Position numbers and translations under genes: made by a program. DNA of 64,000 bases, taken from positions 3,348,001 through 3,412,000 of the forward strand of contig NZ_CP072425.1 in NCBI RefSeq assembly GCF_017742995.1. Direction: 5' to 3'. The DNA comes from Pseudoalteromonas viridis (lineage in GTDB: Bacteria > Pseudomonadota > Gammaproteobacteria > Enterobacterales > Alteromonadaceae). How positions within the stretch are numbered: position 1 is the first letter of the stretch; every line of letters begins with the position of its first letter. Below the pieces are notes generated by a model. It saw only the letters and a program-made list of their open reading frames with translations, did no database searches and was not told the origin of the DNA. Below, piece by piece: positions 1 to 8,122 of the stretch.

Positions 1-105
1 TCTGGCGATCACCGGGTTATTGATGGCGGAACGATTGCAAGATTCAATAATTTGTGGAAGTCTTACTTAGAGGAGCCGGCTAAAATGATGATGGCGATGC
101 GCTAA
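1..105 (+). CDS. C-terminal end of an unidentified protein (partial)
   Basis: Frame 1 is open from the first base of the window to a TAA stop and encodes the last 34 residues of a protein that begins outside the window. The tail is rich in Met (three in a row near the end) and ends in Met-Arg. Too little is visible to name the family. A strong hairpin terminator follows 32 bases after the stop, so this gene ends its own transcript and is not co-transcribed with the LON-domain gene. In other genomes ECF11 clusters often include a photolyase, but nothing in these residues shows that. Confidence 0.55.
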   Translation, partial: SGDHRVIDGGTIARFNNLWKSYLEEPAKMMMAMR

Positions 106-137
106 TCATCGCTTTTTGCTAGTTTCTTACTTGTTGT

Positions 138-161
138 AAAGGGCCTTTACGGCCCTTTTTT
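138..161 (+). terminator. Rho-independent terminator
   Basis: An 8-bp stem (AAAGGGCC / GGCCCTTT) with a five-base loop is followed by a T-run. It closes the partial gene at the window start and separates it from the ECF-type promoter at 222. Confidence 0.85.
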
Positions 162-221
162 ATTGCTCCCGCCGATAAAAAACCAAAAAGCACGTACTGG
201 CTTAGCGAGATAGATTTTCGT

Positions 222-249
222 TGATCCGTGTAGATCGCTGATGCGTATT
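222..249 (+). promoter_or_regulatory. ECF11 (RpoE/ChrR-type) promoter of the LON-domain gene
   Basis: TGATCC at 222-227 is followed after exactly 18 bases by TATT at 246, and the two bases before it make CGTA at 244-247. The same TGATC(C/T)-N16-CGTA arrangement precedes the sigma factor gene and the lipid operon. ECF11 sigma factors such as Rhodobacter sphaeroides RpoE are known to use a TGATCC-type -35 element. The start codon lies about 35 bases downstream of the -10 element. Use by the sigma factor encoded here is inferred from motif identity. Confidence 0.75.
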
Positions 250-281
250 ACAAGTCAGATTTAACTGTTTGGCCTGATTTT

Positions 282-857
282 ATGATGCAAAGCGTGCAAA
301 TGGCACTTTTTCCACTACCCGTATTTCTGCTGCCCGGTGGCGTCACCCGGTTGCGGATATTTGAACAAAAGTATTTACGTATGGTGAAAGAAGCGGGTGA
401 CGACCGTCACTTTGCGCTGAGCTTGTATAAGTCTGCGACTGAATATCAGACAGCCCCCTGGGCAAGCTGGGTGGAGATTATTGATTTTGGCTCTGCGGAA
501 GATGATATATTGACCATAGATGTGCGCTCTAAGGGCTTGCTGGATGTAACCGAGGTCTGGATGGAAGCGGACGGATTACGTCAGGCCCGCTTTGTTGAAA
601 GACCACACTGGGCGCATTGCGAGCTGGCGCCCAGATATCAGCACATCAGTGACGAGCTGCTACGTATATTCAAACAAAATCCTGAGCTTGCAGCGCTCTA
701 TCCTGAGCCGCGCTTTGACGATGCCGCCTGGGTAGCTGGACGTTTCTTGGAGATTTTACCATTTTCTCCTGAGCATAAAGAGGGCTTTTGCGAGCCAGGC
801 ACATTGCCTCAGGCACTGAAATTCCTTGATACCATTTTAACGGGTCAGGACGACTGA
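282..857 (+). CDS. LON peptidase substrate-binding (N-terminal) domain protein
   Basis: The 191-residue product opens with the LON N-domain signature (ALFPLPVFLLPGG, then RIFEQKYLRM around residues 25-35). It has no ATPase or Ser-Lys protease domain, so it is a stand-alone LON substrate-binding protein, as found in many proteobacteria; its biochemical role is unknown. ATGs at 282, 285 and 300 are all possible starts; the one at 300 begins right at the domain and none has a strong ribosome-binding site. The gene has its own ECF11-type promoter and lies just upstream of the sigma factor gene, which places it in the predicted photooxidative-stress regulon. Handling of damaged proteins is a guess. 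Confidence 0.85.
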   Translation: MMQSVQMALFPLPVFLLPGGVTRLRIFEQKYLRMVKEAGDDRHFALSLYKSATEYQTAPWASWVEIIDFGSAEDDILTIDVRSKGLLDVTEVWMEADGLRQARFVERPHWAHCELAPRYQHISDELLRIFKQNPELAALYPEPRFDDAAWVAGRFLEILPFSPEHKEGFCEPGTLPQALKFLDTILTGQDD

Positions 858-876
858 TATATTCGTCAGCATTATG

Positions 877-904
877 TGATCCAAACCTATTCGTTCGACG
901 TATA
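877..904 (+). promoter_or_regulatory. ECF11-type autoregulatory promoter of rpoE-chrR
   Basis: TGATCC at 877-882, an 18-base spacer and TATA at 901-904 (CGTA at 899-902) match the other two promoters of this cluster. It lies about 40 bases upstream of the first possible sigma start codon. Autoregulation of the sigma/anti-sigma operon is typical of ECF sigma factors. Confidence 0.78.
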
Positions 905-944
905 GGGTTTACAGAAATAAAAAATCCGTTTTTAAACTTCCATT

Positions 945-1622
945 ATGTATGGATGTGAGCTAATGATAGAAAAAAGCCGTCAGCAAAGCATCGAAACGCC
1001 ACAGGGGTCAGTTATGAAAGACGTTGCTGCTACACAAACTTCGGAGCAACGCCTGCTCAGTCCCGAACAACAGGCGCAGTTGTGCGACTGGATGCACCGC
1101 ATTGCCAAGCAAAGGGACAGAAAAGCATTCGCCTGTTTATTTAAGTGGTTCGCACCTAAGGTGTTGCACCTTGGGCGTCAGCGTTTTGGTGATGCAAGCC
1201 AGGCACAAGAGCTGTTGCAGGAGAGCATGGCTAATGTGTGGCGAAAAGCGCATCTATTTAATGCAGAGAAAGGCGCGGTAACCACCTGGATTTATACCTT
1301 GGTTCGTAATCAGTCCTTCGATATGCTCAGAAAGATGCAGACCAATCGCGAGGATAACCTCAGTGAGGACATCTGGCAGCAACATAGCAACGAACGCGAT
1401 GATAGTGCCGAATTTTCCGATCATTTGTTGGACAGGCAGCTTGTAGAGTATGTAGAAAAGCTACCTGAGGAACAAAAAAATGTCGTGAAAGGCATTTATT
1501 TTCAGGAGATGAGCCAGGAAGAGCTGGCAAATCAACTTGGCATACCTTTGGGCACCGTAAAATCCCGACTGAGACTGGCACTGGGCAAACTGAAAGCACA
1601 TATGGGGGAGCACCATGATTAA
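945..1622 (+). CDS. rpoE: ECF RNA polymerase sigma factor, RpoE/ECF11 type (partner of ChrR)
   Basis: The product shows sigma region 2 (residues about 60-130, with the ELLQESMANVWRKA helix and the TWIYTLVRNQSFDMLRK segment) and region 4 (about 165-220, with the helix-turn-helix SQEELANQLGIPLGTVKSRLRLAL). There is no region 1 or 3, so it is an ECF sigma factor. It overlaps the ChrR-type anti-sigma gene by 8 bases, the standard arrangement of ECF11 pairs that answer singlet oxygen. The longest reading starts at 945; ATGs at 963 and 1014 are alternatives, and the last gives 202 residues, closest to the usual family length. A matching ECF promoter lies just upstream, so it probably drives its own synthesis. 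Confidence 0.92.
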   Translation: MYGCELMIEKSRQQSIETPQGSVMKDVAATQTSEQRLLSPEQQAQLCDWMHRIAKQRDRKAFACLFKWFAPKVLHLGRQRFGDASQAQELLQESMANVWRKAHLFNAEKGAVTTWIYTLVRNQSFDMLRKMQTNREDNLSEDIWQQHSNERDDSAEFSDHLLDRQLVEYVEKLPEEQKNVVKGIYFQEMSQEELANQLGIPLGTVKSRLRLALGKLKAHMGEHHD

Positions 1623-2265
1623 ATATCACCCATCCGAACAAATTCTTCAATCTTATGTTCAGGGAGAACTGTGCGCGTCACTCAGTGTGGCTGTGAGTAT
1701 GCATGTGGCTATGTGCCCGCAGTGTCAGCAGCTGACTAGTCAGTTTGAAGCAAGCTGTGCGCATAGCTTTGCTGGTGAGGATATGGACCTGCAAGGCGAT
1801 GAAAACTGGGACGATTTAATCGCCCAGATAACAGAAGACACTATGCTTGCTGAAGACCCTGCACCGGCGCCTCTCGAAATAGAAGTTAAGGGAGAGCAAT
1901 TTGTACTGCCATCCAGTTTACAAAATGTCGGTCTGAGTGGCTGGTTAAAACTCGGCAAGTTATCTCGCTCCAGGTTGAATCTGGGCGATGGAAAGCTGCA
2001 TGCCAGCTTATTACACATTGAAAAAGGTGGCAGTGTGCCACAACACACCCACAAAGGGTTTGAGCTGACGTTGTTGCTTTCGGGCACTTTCAAAGATGAA
2101 ATGGACAGCTATGTGCCGGGCGATTTCATTATGCTCGACGGCGAGCATGAGCATTCACCCGTTGCAACCGAGTCATGCCTGTGCTTTACGCTGGCTGATG
2201 ATGCACTGCACTTTAGCCAGGGGCTTAGTCAGCTGTTTAACCCTATTGGCAAGTTGATTTACTAG
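1615..2265 (+). CDS. chrR: ChrR-type zinc anti-sigma factor with C-terminal cupin
   Basis: The N-terminal anti-sigma domain has His5, His30, Cys34 and Cys37. This is the same spacing, shifted by one, as the zinc ligands of Rhodobacter sphaeroides ChrR. A C-terminal cupin follows, with QHTHKGFE (His144, His146, Glu150), a GEHEH segment (178-180) and a Cys-x-Cys at 188-190, a region linked to singlet-oxygen sensing in ChrR. At 216 residues the length fits the family. The protein is expected to hold the upstream sigma factor inactive in the cytoplasm and release it under photooxidative stress. The 8-base overlap implies translational coupling, and a terminator 40 bases past the stop ends the operon. 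Confidence 0.92.
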   Translation: MIKYHPSEQILQSYVQGELCASLSVAVSMHVAMCPQCQQLTSQFEASCAHSFAGEDMDLQGDENWDDLIAQITEDTMLAEDPAPAPLEIEVKGEQFVLPSSLQNVGLSGWLKLGKLSRSRLNLGDGKLHASLLHIEKGGSVPQHTHKGFELTLLLSGTFKDEMDSYVPGDFIMLDGEHEHSPVATESCLCFTLADDALHFSQGLSQLFNPIGKLIY

Positions 2266-2304
2266 CCCAGCAGTATAATACTTTCAAATTCGTCCTTCGA
2301 GTTG

Positions 2305-2332
2305 AGCACAAAGCCCGTCTTTGTGCTTTTTT
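2305..2332 (+). terminator. Rho-independent terminator after chrR
   Basis: A 9-bp perfect stem (AGCACAAAG / CTTTGTGCT) with a five-base loop is followed by six T residues. It isolates rpoE-chrR from the downstream lipid operon, which has its own promoter. Confidence 0.88.
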
Positions 2333-2454
2333 CGTTTATAGGGTGCTGATTTCAGGCGTTTTATCAAAAATGCTGCTAATGTAGTAAAAGAGCAAGTTTA
2401 CGAACTTAGGAAGGCCAAAGCCCGGACAAAAGGTTGCTGGAACCTGGAAGAGTT

Positions 2455-2482
2455 TGATCTGATGCTGTGTAGCACACGTACA
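2455..2482 (+). promoter_or_regulatory. ECF11-type promoter of the lipid-modification operon
   Basis: TGATCT at 2455-2460, an 18-base spacer and TACA at 2479-2482 (CGTA at 2477-2480) follow the same TGATC(C/T)-N16-CGTA pattern as the other cluster promoters, with one change in the -35 element. It lies 30 bases upstream of the chosen start of the first operon gene and just after a stretch with no other gene. Confidence 0.72.
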
Positions 2483-2512
2483 ACAGAGCATAGTAGCAAA
2501 AAGGACAGAGTA

Positions 2513-2998
2513 ATGACCGAACAACCAGACTGGCTCAGTAATTTTGTAAGGATTTACAATAAGCTGGACAAAGAAACCTTACACCTGTTGGAAGAAATTT
2601 ACCATCCTGATATTCAATTTAGTGACCCGCTTCACGGGATCAGTGGATTGCAGAATCTGAATGCTTATTTTAGCGACATGTACAGCAATGTGATCAGCTG
2701 TCAGTTTGATATTCAGCACAGCTTATCTCAGGGCGATCAGGCTGCTTTATACTGGACCATGCACTACAGACACAAACGCCTGAGCAAAGGACGTGAGATA
2801 AGCGTAGAAGGTCACTCCTTTTTAAAAATACAGGATGGCAAAGTGATAATGCACCGAGACTACTTCGATGCAGGTAGTTTGCTGTATGAGCATATTCCCG
2901 TCATGGGTATGGGGGTACGCTGGCTTAAATCTCGCATTAGTGGGGAGCAAGCGTCTGGCACAGACAATGGAGGGCAGCAGACATGCCCGAAGTTTTAA
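2513..2998 (+). CDS. NTF2-like / SnoaL-fold protein
   Basis: The 161-residue product has the small alpha+beta-barrel pattern of NTF2-like (SnoaL-type) proteins: an early helix with FVRIYNKLD, then HPDIQFSDPLHGISG, and a terminal GHSFLKIQDGKVIMHRDYFD strand pair. The start at 2513 is chosen because AAGGA lies nine bases upstream and because the longer reading from 2462 would begin inside the ECF promoter. The stop overlaps the next gene by 16 bases. It is the first gene of an eight-gene operon. Family members bind small hydrophobic ligands or act as isomerases, so a lipid-related role fits, but the substrate is unknown. Confidence 0.85.
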   Translation: MTEQPDWLSNFVRIYNKLDKETLHLLEEIYHPDIQFSDPLHGISGLQNLNAYFSDMYSNVISCQFDIQHSLSQGDQAALYWTMHYRHKRLSKGREISVEGHSFLKIQDGKVIMHRDYFDAGSLLYEHIPVMGMGVRWLKSRISGEQASGTDNGGQQTCPKF

Positions 2999-3708
2999 TT
3001 ACCGGCGCCAGCTCCGGAATCGGGCTGGCACTGGCCAAGCGCTATAAAGACGCAGGATACAGAGTGCACGTTTGTGGCCGTAGTAAAGACAAGCTGCAAT
3101 CGGTTTTGCCTGAATCTGAACAAGTCCGGCATATATGCTTTGATCTTAACGATAAGACTGCCATTTTTGAGGTGGCAGACAAGCTGCCCCAGTTGGATGG
3201 GATTATTCTTAACGCCGGTGGTTGTGAATATATAGACGACGCGAAACAATTCGATTCAGCACTGTTTGAGCGCATTATCCGCGTTAATTTGATCTCAGTG
3301 GGTTACTGCCTGGATGCCTGGCTTGGCAAACTCAACAGCAGCGCGTTTTTGGTTTTTGTCAGCTCATCGGCCAGTTTTTTGCCACTGCCGCGTGCTGAGG
3401 CCTACGGCGCTTCCAAGGCCGGACTGACCTATTTGGCCAAGACATTGGATGTGGATTTGGCTGGAAGCGGTATTCAGGTAAGTGTTGTACACCCGGGTTT
3501 TGTGGATACCCCGCTTACCCAAAAAAATGATTTCCCAATGCCTTGTCAGGTAACCAGCGAACAAGCCGCGGAGCGTATCTTTCAAGGGGTAGAAAAAAAA
3601 CAGTTTGATATTCACTTTCCTCGCAGGTTTACCTACCTGCTTAAATTTTTTGGTTGGTTGCCGCATAACGTTTGGCGACATGTTGCGGCAAAATGGATAA
3701 AAAGATGA
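2983..3708 (+). CDS. Short-chain dehydrogenase/reductase
   Basis: This is a classical SDR of 241 residues: the cofactor-binding TGASSGIG is at residues 7-14, ILNAGG near 78, and the catalytic YGASK (Tyr and Lys) near 140, preceded by SSSAS. A GGAGG-like site precedes the ATG. The gene overlaps both its neighbours, the next through ATGA at 3705. An SDR is also part of the ECF11 regulon described in Rhodobacter. It probably reduces or oxidises a lipid or aldehyde with NAD(P)H, but the substrate is unknown. Confidence 0.92.
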   Translation: MPEVLITGASSGIGLALAKRYKDAGYRVHVCGRSKDKLQSVLPESEQVRHICFDLNDKTAIFEVADKLPQLDGIILNAGGCEYIDDAKQFDSALFERIIRVNLISVGYCLDAWLGKLNSSAFLVFVSSSASFLPLPRAEAYGASKAGLTYLAKTLDVDLAGSGIQVSVVHPGFVDTPLTQKNDFPMPCQVTSEQAAERIFQGVEKKQFDIHFPRRFTYLLKFFGWLPHNVWRHVAAKWIKR

Positions 3709-4958
3709 AAAAAATAGCCGTCATTGGTAGTGGCGTTTCAGGTATGGTCTGTGCACGTTTGCTCAGTACCCAACACGATGTACATTTGTTCGAAAAAAGA
3801 GACCGCCTTGGTGGCCACACTGCCACAAAAGAGGTTGAGTACCAGGGCAAAACCTATCAGGTTGATACCGGGTTTATTGTTTATAATGACCGAACTTATC
3901 CAAACTTCATTAAATTGATGGATAAACTGGGGATCCAGGGTAAGCCCACTGAAATGAGTTTCAGTGTGCACAATAAAGACACCGGGCTGGAATACAACGG
4001 CCATGACCTAAATACCTTGTTTGCCCAAAGACGTAACTTAGTTCGCCCTAAATTTTGGCGCCTGATCCGAGAAATTGTACGCTTCAATAAAACAGCAAAA
4101 CAACGCTTCGCAGAAGATGACTTTTCTGCTAACGAAACACTGGGTAGTTTTCTTGACGAGCAAAACTTCAGCGATTTTTTTGCTGAGCATTATATTTTGC
4201 CGATGGGCGCTGCTATCTGGTCTACCAGCTTACAGAAAATGAAGGAATTCGAGCTCAAATTTTTTGTCCGCTTTTTCTATCATCACGGCTTACTCAATAT
4301 CAGCGACAGGCCCCAGTGGTATGTGATCCCAGGTGGCTCTAAGCAGTATATCGCGCCGCTATTAAGTGGTCTGGAGGCCAATATTCATGTTGATGCAGAC
4401 ATCAAAAAAGTGACCCGAGAAAACGGCCGTGTTCAGTTGCACTTTGCTGATACTGTAAGCGAGTTTGATGAGGTGGTACTGGCCTGTCATAGCGATCAGG
4501 CGCTCAACTTACTCGGCGATGCCAGCGCAGAAGAAAGCAGTGTGCTGTCGGCTATTCCTTACGCAAAAAACAGCGTGATTTTACATACTGATACGGATTT
4601 GTTGCCGAAACGTCCTCTAGCCTGGGCTGCCTGGAACTACTTGCTCGACAACAATGAATCTCGCCCAGCGGCAGTAACATACAATATGAATATACTGCAG
4701 GGTATCGAGGCGCCATGCACCTTTTGTGTGACGCTGAACCAGCCGATCGATGAAGACAAGGTGATCGGTCAATATCAATACGCGCATCCCGTATTTAATA
4801 CCCAGAGCATGGCGGCCCAACAGCGTCGCAAGGAAATTTGTGGACTTCAGCATACTCATTTTGCGGGCGCCTACTGGTACAACGGCTTTCACGAAGACGG
4901 CGTGCGTAGTGCCGTTGATGTGGCAGCACGGTTTGGCATAAGCCTGGACGACCTGTAA
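3705..4958 (+). CDS. FAD-dependent amine-oxidase-like protein
   Basis: The start at 3705 (ATGA overlap with the SDR stop) places the FAD-binding motif [14 protein letters not shown] at residues 6-19, followed by [13 protein letters not shown]. The 417-residue protein resembles NAD(P)-binding Rossmann flavoproteins of the amine oxidase/phytoene desaturase class. The longer reading begins with TTG inside the SDR and is less likely. An FAD protein of this kind, a DUF1365 protein and a Cfa-type methyltransferase commonly travel together. In R. sphaeroides, ECF-controlled flavoprotein and methylase genes are linked to furan fatty acid synthesis. A role as fatty-acyl oxidoreductase is inferred. Confidence 0.9.
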   Translation: MKKIAVIGSGVSGMVCARLLSTQHDVHLFEKRDRLGGHTATKEVEYQGKTYQVDTGFIVYNDRTYPNFIKLMDKLGIQGKPTEMSFSVHNKDTGLEYNGHDLNTLFAQRRNLVRPKFWRLIREIVRFNKTAKQRFAEDDFSANETLGSFLDEQNFSDFFAEHYILPMGAAIWSTSLQKMKEFELKFFVRFFYHHGLLNISDRPQWYVIPGGSKQYIAPLLSGLEANIHVDADIKKVTRENGRVQLHFADTVSEFDEVVLACHSDQALNLLGDASAEESSVLSAIPYAKNSVILHTDTDLLPKRPLAWAAWNYLLDNNESRPAAVTYNMNILQGIEAPCTFCVTLNQPIDEDKVIGQYQYAHPVFNTQSMAAQQRRKEICGLQHTHFAGAYWYNGFHEDGVRSAVDVAARFGISLDDL

Positions 4959-5767
4959 TGAGTGATACGCAGCACAGTTCGCCTTTATATGTTGGCCAGG
5001 TCAGGCATCGCCGTTTTGCACCTGTGTTTCATGGCTTTTCCTATCGCCTTTATATGCTGTGCCTGGATCTGGATGAAGACACCTTTGTGCAAAAAGGCCG
5101 GGGACTCATTGGTCCCCAGTGGTATCGGCCCATTCGTTTTTGCCACCAAGACTATCTCAAGGGTGATCCCGGCACGCTGCAACAACGTATAAAAAACAAA
5201 GTTATAGAGCTTGGCGGGCAATGGCCCGGAGGTCGCGTAAAAGCACTGGTTCAGGGGCGTTGTCTGGGCTTATATTTCAGCCCGCTCAATGTGTACTTTT
5301 GTTACGACGAGCAGGGCAAGTGTAACCTGATGCTGGCAGAAGTAAGCAATACCCCCTGGAATCAGCGACATTATTATCTGGTCGATATCAGTCAGGCGCA
5401 CAGAACCGATAAGGTATTTCATGTGTCGCCATTTATGACTCTGGATATGCAGTATTTGTGGCGTGTTAGTGCACCGCCCGCACAAGGGGCAGGGCGGTTA
5501 CTGGTGCACATAGAAAACCACGCTACGGCCGAACATGAGTACAAGCAAAGGGGCGCTTTACAAGACGACAAGCTGTTTGATGCCACCATGGCACTCAAGT
5601 CAACACCCTTGTCGGTTAAAAGCCTGTTGGGGCTGGGCCTGTGTTTGCCCTCTATGACATTGAAAATATGCCTGGCGATTTACTGGCAGGCACTCAAACT
5701 TTGGGTGAAGCGTGTGCCTTTCATACCGCACCCCGAAACGCATTCTAACTGTAATAAAGCGAAGTGA
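4958..5767 (+). CDS. DUF1365 family protein
   Basis: The 269-residue product has the DUF1365 hallmarks: [15 protein letters not shown] at the N-terminus, a central [12 protein letters not shown], and VFHVSPFM near residue 150. The start overlaps the stop of the FAD gene by one base (TAATG). The biochemical function of DUF1365 is not established. Its nearly constant position between an FAD oxidoreductase and a Cfa-type methyltransferase suggests a step in acyl-chain modification. The coding sequence contains an internal copy of the ECF11 promoter motif. Confidence 0.93.
   Translation: MSDTQHSSPLYVGQVRHRRFAPVFHGFSYRLYMLCLDLDEDTFVQKGRGLIGPQWYRPIRFCHQDYLKGDPGTLQQRIKNKVIELGGQWPGGRVKALVQGRCLGLYFSPLNVYFCYDEQGKCNLMLAEVSNTPWNQRHYYLVDISQAHRTDKVFHVSPFMTLDMQYLWRVSAPPAQGAGRLLVHIENHATAEHEYKQRGALQDDKLFDATMALKSTPLSVKSLLGLGLCLPSMTLKICLAIYWQALKLWVKRVPFIPHPETHSNCNKAK
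5164..5191 (+). promoter_or_regulatory. Possible internal ECF11 promoter upstream of the Cfa-type gene
   Basis: Inside the DUF1365 gene, TGATCC at 5164-5169 is followed after 18 bases by TATA at 5188-5191, again with CGTA (5186-5189). This matches the full pattern of the three intergenic promoters and points toward the methyltransferase gene about 580 bases downstream. Being inside a coding region it may be chance, and no activity can be read from sequence. Confidence 0.4.
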
Positions 5768-5770
5768 TAC

Positions 5771-7048
5771 ATGGAACAAAATAGCCAAACCATCTCTAAG
5801 CCTGCCACGGTATCCTGGTGGCATCAGTTGATGATAAATAAAGCCAGAGCCGTCATTTTTAAGTTGCTTGAAAAACTGGAACATGACCGTCTTGAGATCA
5901 TTGAAGGCAGTGAAAAAGTGGTGCTGGGGACGATGCAACCCAGACTACAAGCGACCATTTTCGTCAATGACATTAGTTTTTACCTGGACGTGCTTAAAGG
6001 AGGCGGTATTGGCGCCGCGGAGGCGTTTATTGAAGGGAAGTGGCATAGCCCGGACCTGACCAAAGTGATCCGCATGTTTGCCCGCGCGCAATCTCAGCTG
6101 GATGAACTGGAAGGCAAAATGTCCTGGCTTAGCGCCGTGAAAAATCGCCTCTTTCACTTTGGCAATCGCAACAGTGAGTCGGGCTCTAAGCAAAACATAC
6201 TGGCCCATTATGATTTAAGTAATGATCTGTATCAGGCATTTCTCGACTCGACTATGATGTATTCCAGCGCGGTCTTTGAAACTTTGGATCAGCCCCTCGA
6301 GCAGGCCCAACATAACAAGCTAAAAATCATCTGCGACAAACTAGAGCTGAGCGCAGATGATCACTTACTTGAAATTGGAACGGGCTGGGGAGCGCTGGCG
6401 TTATTTGCTGCGCAAAATTATGGCTGTAAGGTCACGACCACGACGATCTCCGACGCTCAGCACGACTTTACAGCGCAAAGAATCAAAGCGGCTGGGTTGC
6501 AGGGGCAGATAACTCTGTTAAAGCAAGATTATCGTTTACTTGAGGGTAAGTTCGACAAGCTGGTTTCCATCGAGATGATTGAGGCCGTTGGGCACAGTTA
6601 TATGCCGGGCTTTTTTGCCAAGTGCAGCAGCTTGTTAAAAGACGATGGCCTGATGCTATTGCAGGCTATTACCATCTCTGATAGTCGCTACGACCACTAC
6701 CGCAATAACGTGGATTTCATCCAGCGTTATATTTTCCCAGGCGGGTGTTTGCCATCTGTGGCTGTGATGTCACAACACCTGGCCACACAGACGGATATGG
6801 TGGTGCGAGATATAGACGATATCGGCTTGCATTATGCGCAAACGCTTAAACGCTGGCGTGTTCAGTTTGAGCAGAACTGGCAGCAGATCCGCACGTTTGG
6901 ATTTGACGAGCAGTTCAGACGTTTATGGCTCTTTTATCTGCAATATTGTGAAGGCGCATTTTTGGAGCGGGTGATCAGTACGCATCATTTAGTTGCACGT
7001 AAACCCAGATATGTTGGGGTCAATGATGAGCAATTTCTGGCTAATTAA
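5771..7048 (+). CDS. cfa: Cyclopropane-fatty-acyl-phospholipid synthase family SAM methyltransferase
   Basis: The 425-residue protein has an N-terminal lipid-binding region (about 1-130) and a class I SAM-dependent methyltransferase domain. In the latter, HYDLSNDLYQAFLDSTMMYS (about 145-165) and LEIGTGWGALALFAA (about 200-215) match the Cfa family, followed by SIEMIEAVGH. Cfa enzymes methylenate or methylate double bonds of phospholipid acyl chains at the inner membrane. Relatives in ECF11 regulons include the methylase of furan fatty acid synthesis, so cyclopropane formation is only one option. It starts four bases after the DUF1365 stop. Confidence 0.93.
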   Translation: MEQNSQTISKPATVSWWHQLMINKARAVIFKLLEKLEHDRLEIIEGSEKVVLGTMQPRLQATIFVNDISFYLDVLKGGGIGAAEAFIEGKWHSPDLTKVIRMFARAQSQLDELEGKMSWLSAVKNRLFHFGNRNSESGSKQNILAHYDLSNDLYQAFLDSTMMYSSAVFETLDQPLEQAQHNKLKIICDKLELSADDHLLEIGTGWGALALFAAQNYGCKVTTTTISDAQHDFTAQRIKAAGLQGQITLLKQDYRLLEGKFDKLVSIEMIEAVGHSYMPGFFAKCSSLLKDDGLMLLQAITISDSRYDHYRNNVDFIQRYIFPGGCLPSVAVMSQHLATQTDMVVRDIDDIGLHYAQTLKRWRVQFEQNWQQIRTFGFDEQFRRLWLFYLQYCEGAFLERVISTHHLVARKPRYVGVNDEQFLAN

Positions 7049-7538
7049 CCTCGTTATATTCCAGTCAGTGTGGTGGTTGAGTGCTTTGTTCACTCACCAG
7101 GCACTGGTTGGGGTCATAGTGTTGCTGGCGCTGCACTTTGCGTTGTCGCCAAGTCGCAAGGCTGATCTCAGTAGTCTTATGGTTTTACCGGTAGGTTTAT
7201 TGGTAGACCAAGCGCTGGCGGCAGCGGGCGTCATTCAGTTTGCCGGCAATCAGCCCTGGCTTCCTGTGTGGCTTGCTTTTTTGTGGGTGCATTTTACTTT
7301 GACGCTCAACCACAGTCTGAGCTGGTTAGGACGTTGCCATCTGGGCGTTCAGTCTTTACTCGGTGCGGTGTTTGGTGCTCTGAGCTACATTGGCGGCATA
7401 AAACTCGGTGCACTTGATAGCGCGCTGTCCGTTTTCAATTTGTTTATTGTCTTTGGCGCTGTCTGGGCGGTTGTGTTGCCTCTGGTGGTTCACCTTAACA
7501 GCCGTTTTGTCGCGAAAACAGGAGTACAACATGTTTAA
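7023..7538 (+). CDS. DUF2878 integral membrane protein
   Basis: This is a very hydrophobic protein of about 171 residues with roughly five membrane segments and no soluble domain. It fits DUF2878 in size, in the opening FWLINLVIFQSVWWLSAL, and in gene position after a Cfa-type methyltransferase. Start codons at 7023 and 7026 lie inside the end of the methyltransferase gene; the upstream in-frame ATGs would overlap further. The last bases overlap the next gene. Function is unknown; an inner-membrane partner of the lipid-modifying enzymes is an inference. Confidence 0.85.
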   Translation: MMSNFWLINLVIFQSVWWLSALFTHQALVGVIVLLALHFALSPSRKADLSSLMVLPVGLLVDQALAAAGVIQFAGNQPWLPVWLAFLWVHFTLTLNHSLSWLGRCHLGVQSLLGAVFGALSYIGGIKLGALDSALSVFNLFIVFGAVWAVVLPLVVHLNSRFVAKTGVQHV

Positions 7539-8118
7539 ACAGTTAAACGGCTTGATTTTGTCAGCTGCATTAGTTGTGGCGCCCGCAGTGGCATCGATGC
7601 AGGCGGAGGCATCAACATCAACTGAGCTATCGGAGCTTGATTTACGTGGTACGGCAGACTTGCGCTATTTGTTCTGGGATGTTTACTCAGCTGCGCTTTA
7701 CACCGGCGGTGAGGCTTATCGGGAAACTGAATACCCTCAGATACTGAGCCTGACCTACAAGCGTGACATTGAAGCGCAGGAACTGGTTGACGCAACCGAA
7801 GAGCAGTGGCAAAAACAGCGGCTTTCGCTTGATAACAGTGAACAATGGCTGCGGCAGCTTGCACAGCTTTGGCCTGACATACGCAAAGGTAATCAACTGA
7901 TCCTGTTGGTCGATGAGGACCTGCAAAGTCGCTTTTACTTCCGTCCTGAACCGCCAGCCGAGTTAAGTGCGTCGCTGTCCGAATCTGATCTTAAAGCGTC
8001 GGCGCGCTTTTTAGGGGCGATTAAGGACAGTGCTTTTGGGCCGGCCTTTTTAGGGATCTGGCTGTCCGAAAAAACCACAGAGCCTGAGCTAAGAAAGCAG
8101 CTCATAGGAAGAAGGTAA
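7531..8118 (+). CDS. Secreted chalcone-isomerase-like protein
   Basis: The start at 7531 has AGGAG ten bases upstream and gives a 195-residue protein with a signal peptide (about 1-25, VASMQAEA). The mature part contains DLRGTADLRYLFWDVYSAALYT, typical of bacterial chalcone-isomerase-like proteins, a fold that in eukaryotes includes fatty-acid-binding proteins. It overlaps the end of the DUF2878 gene by 8 bases and precedes a DUF3833 lipoprotein. A periplasmic role in binding fatty acids or lipid products is plausible, but no catalytic activity can be claimed. Confidence 0.85.
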   Translation: MFKQLNGLILSAALVVAPAVASMQAEASTSTELSELDLRGTADLRYLFWDVYSAALYTGGEAYRETEYPQILSLTYKRDIEAQELVDATEEQWQKQRLSLDNSEQWLRQLAQLWPDIRKGNQLILLVDEDLQSRFYFRPEPPAELSASLSESDLKASARFLGAIKDSAFGPAFLGIWLSEKTTEPELRKQLIGRR

Positions 8119-8122
8119 CACA

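Noticed and set aside
4063..4090. TGATCC inside the FAD gene as a further ECF11 promoter
   Set aside because: No CGTA or TA follows at the 18-base spacing, unlike the four accepted sites.
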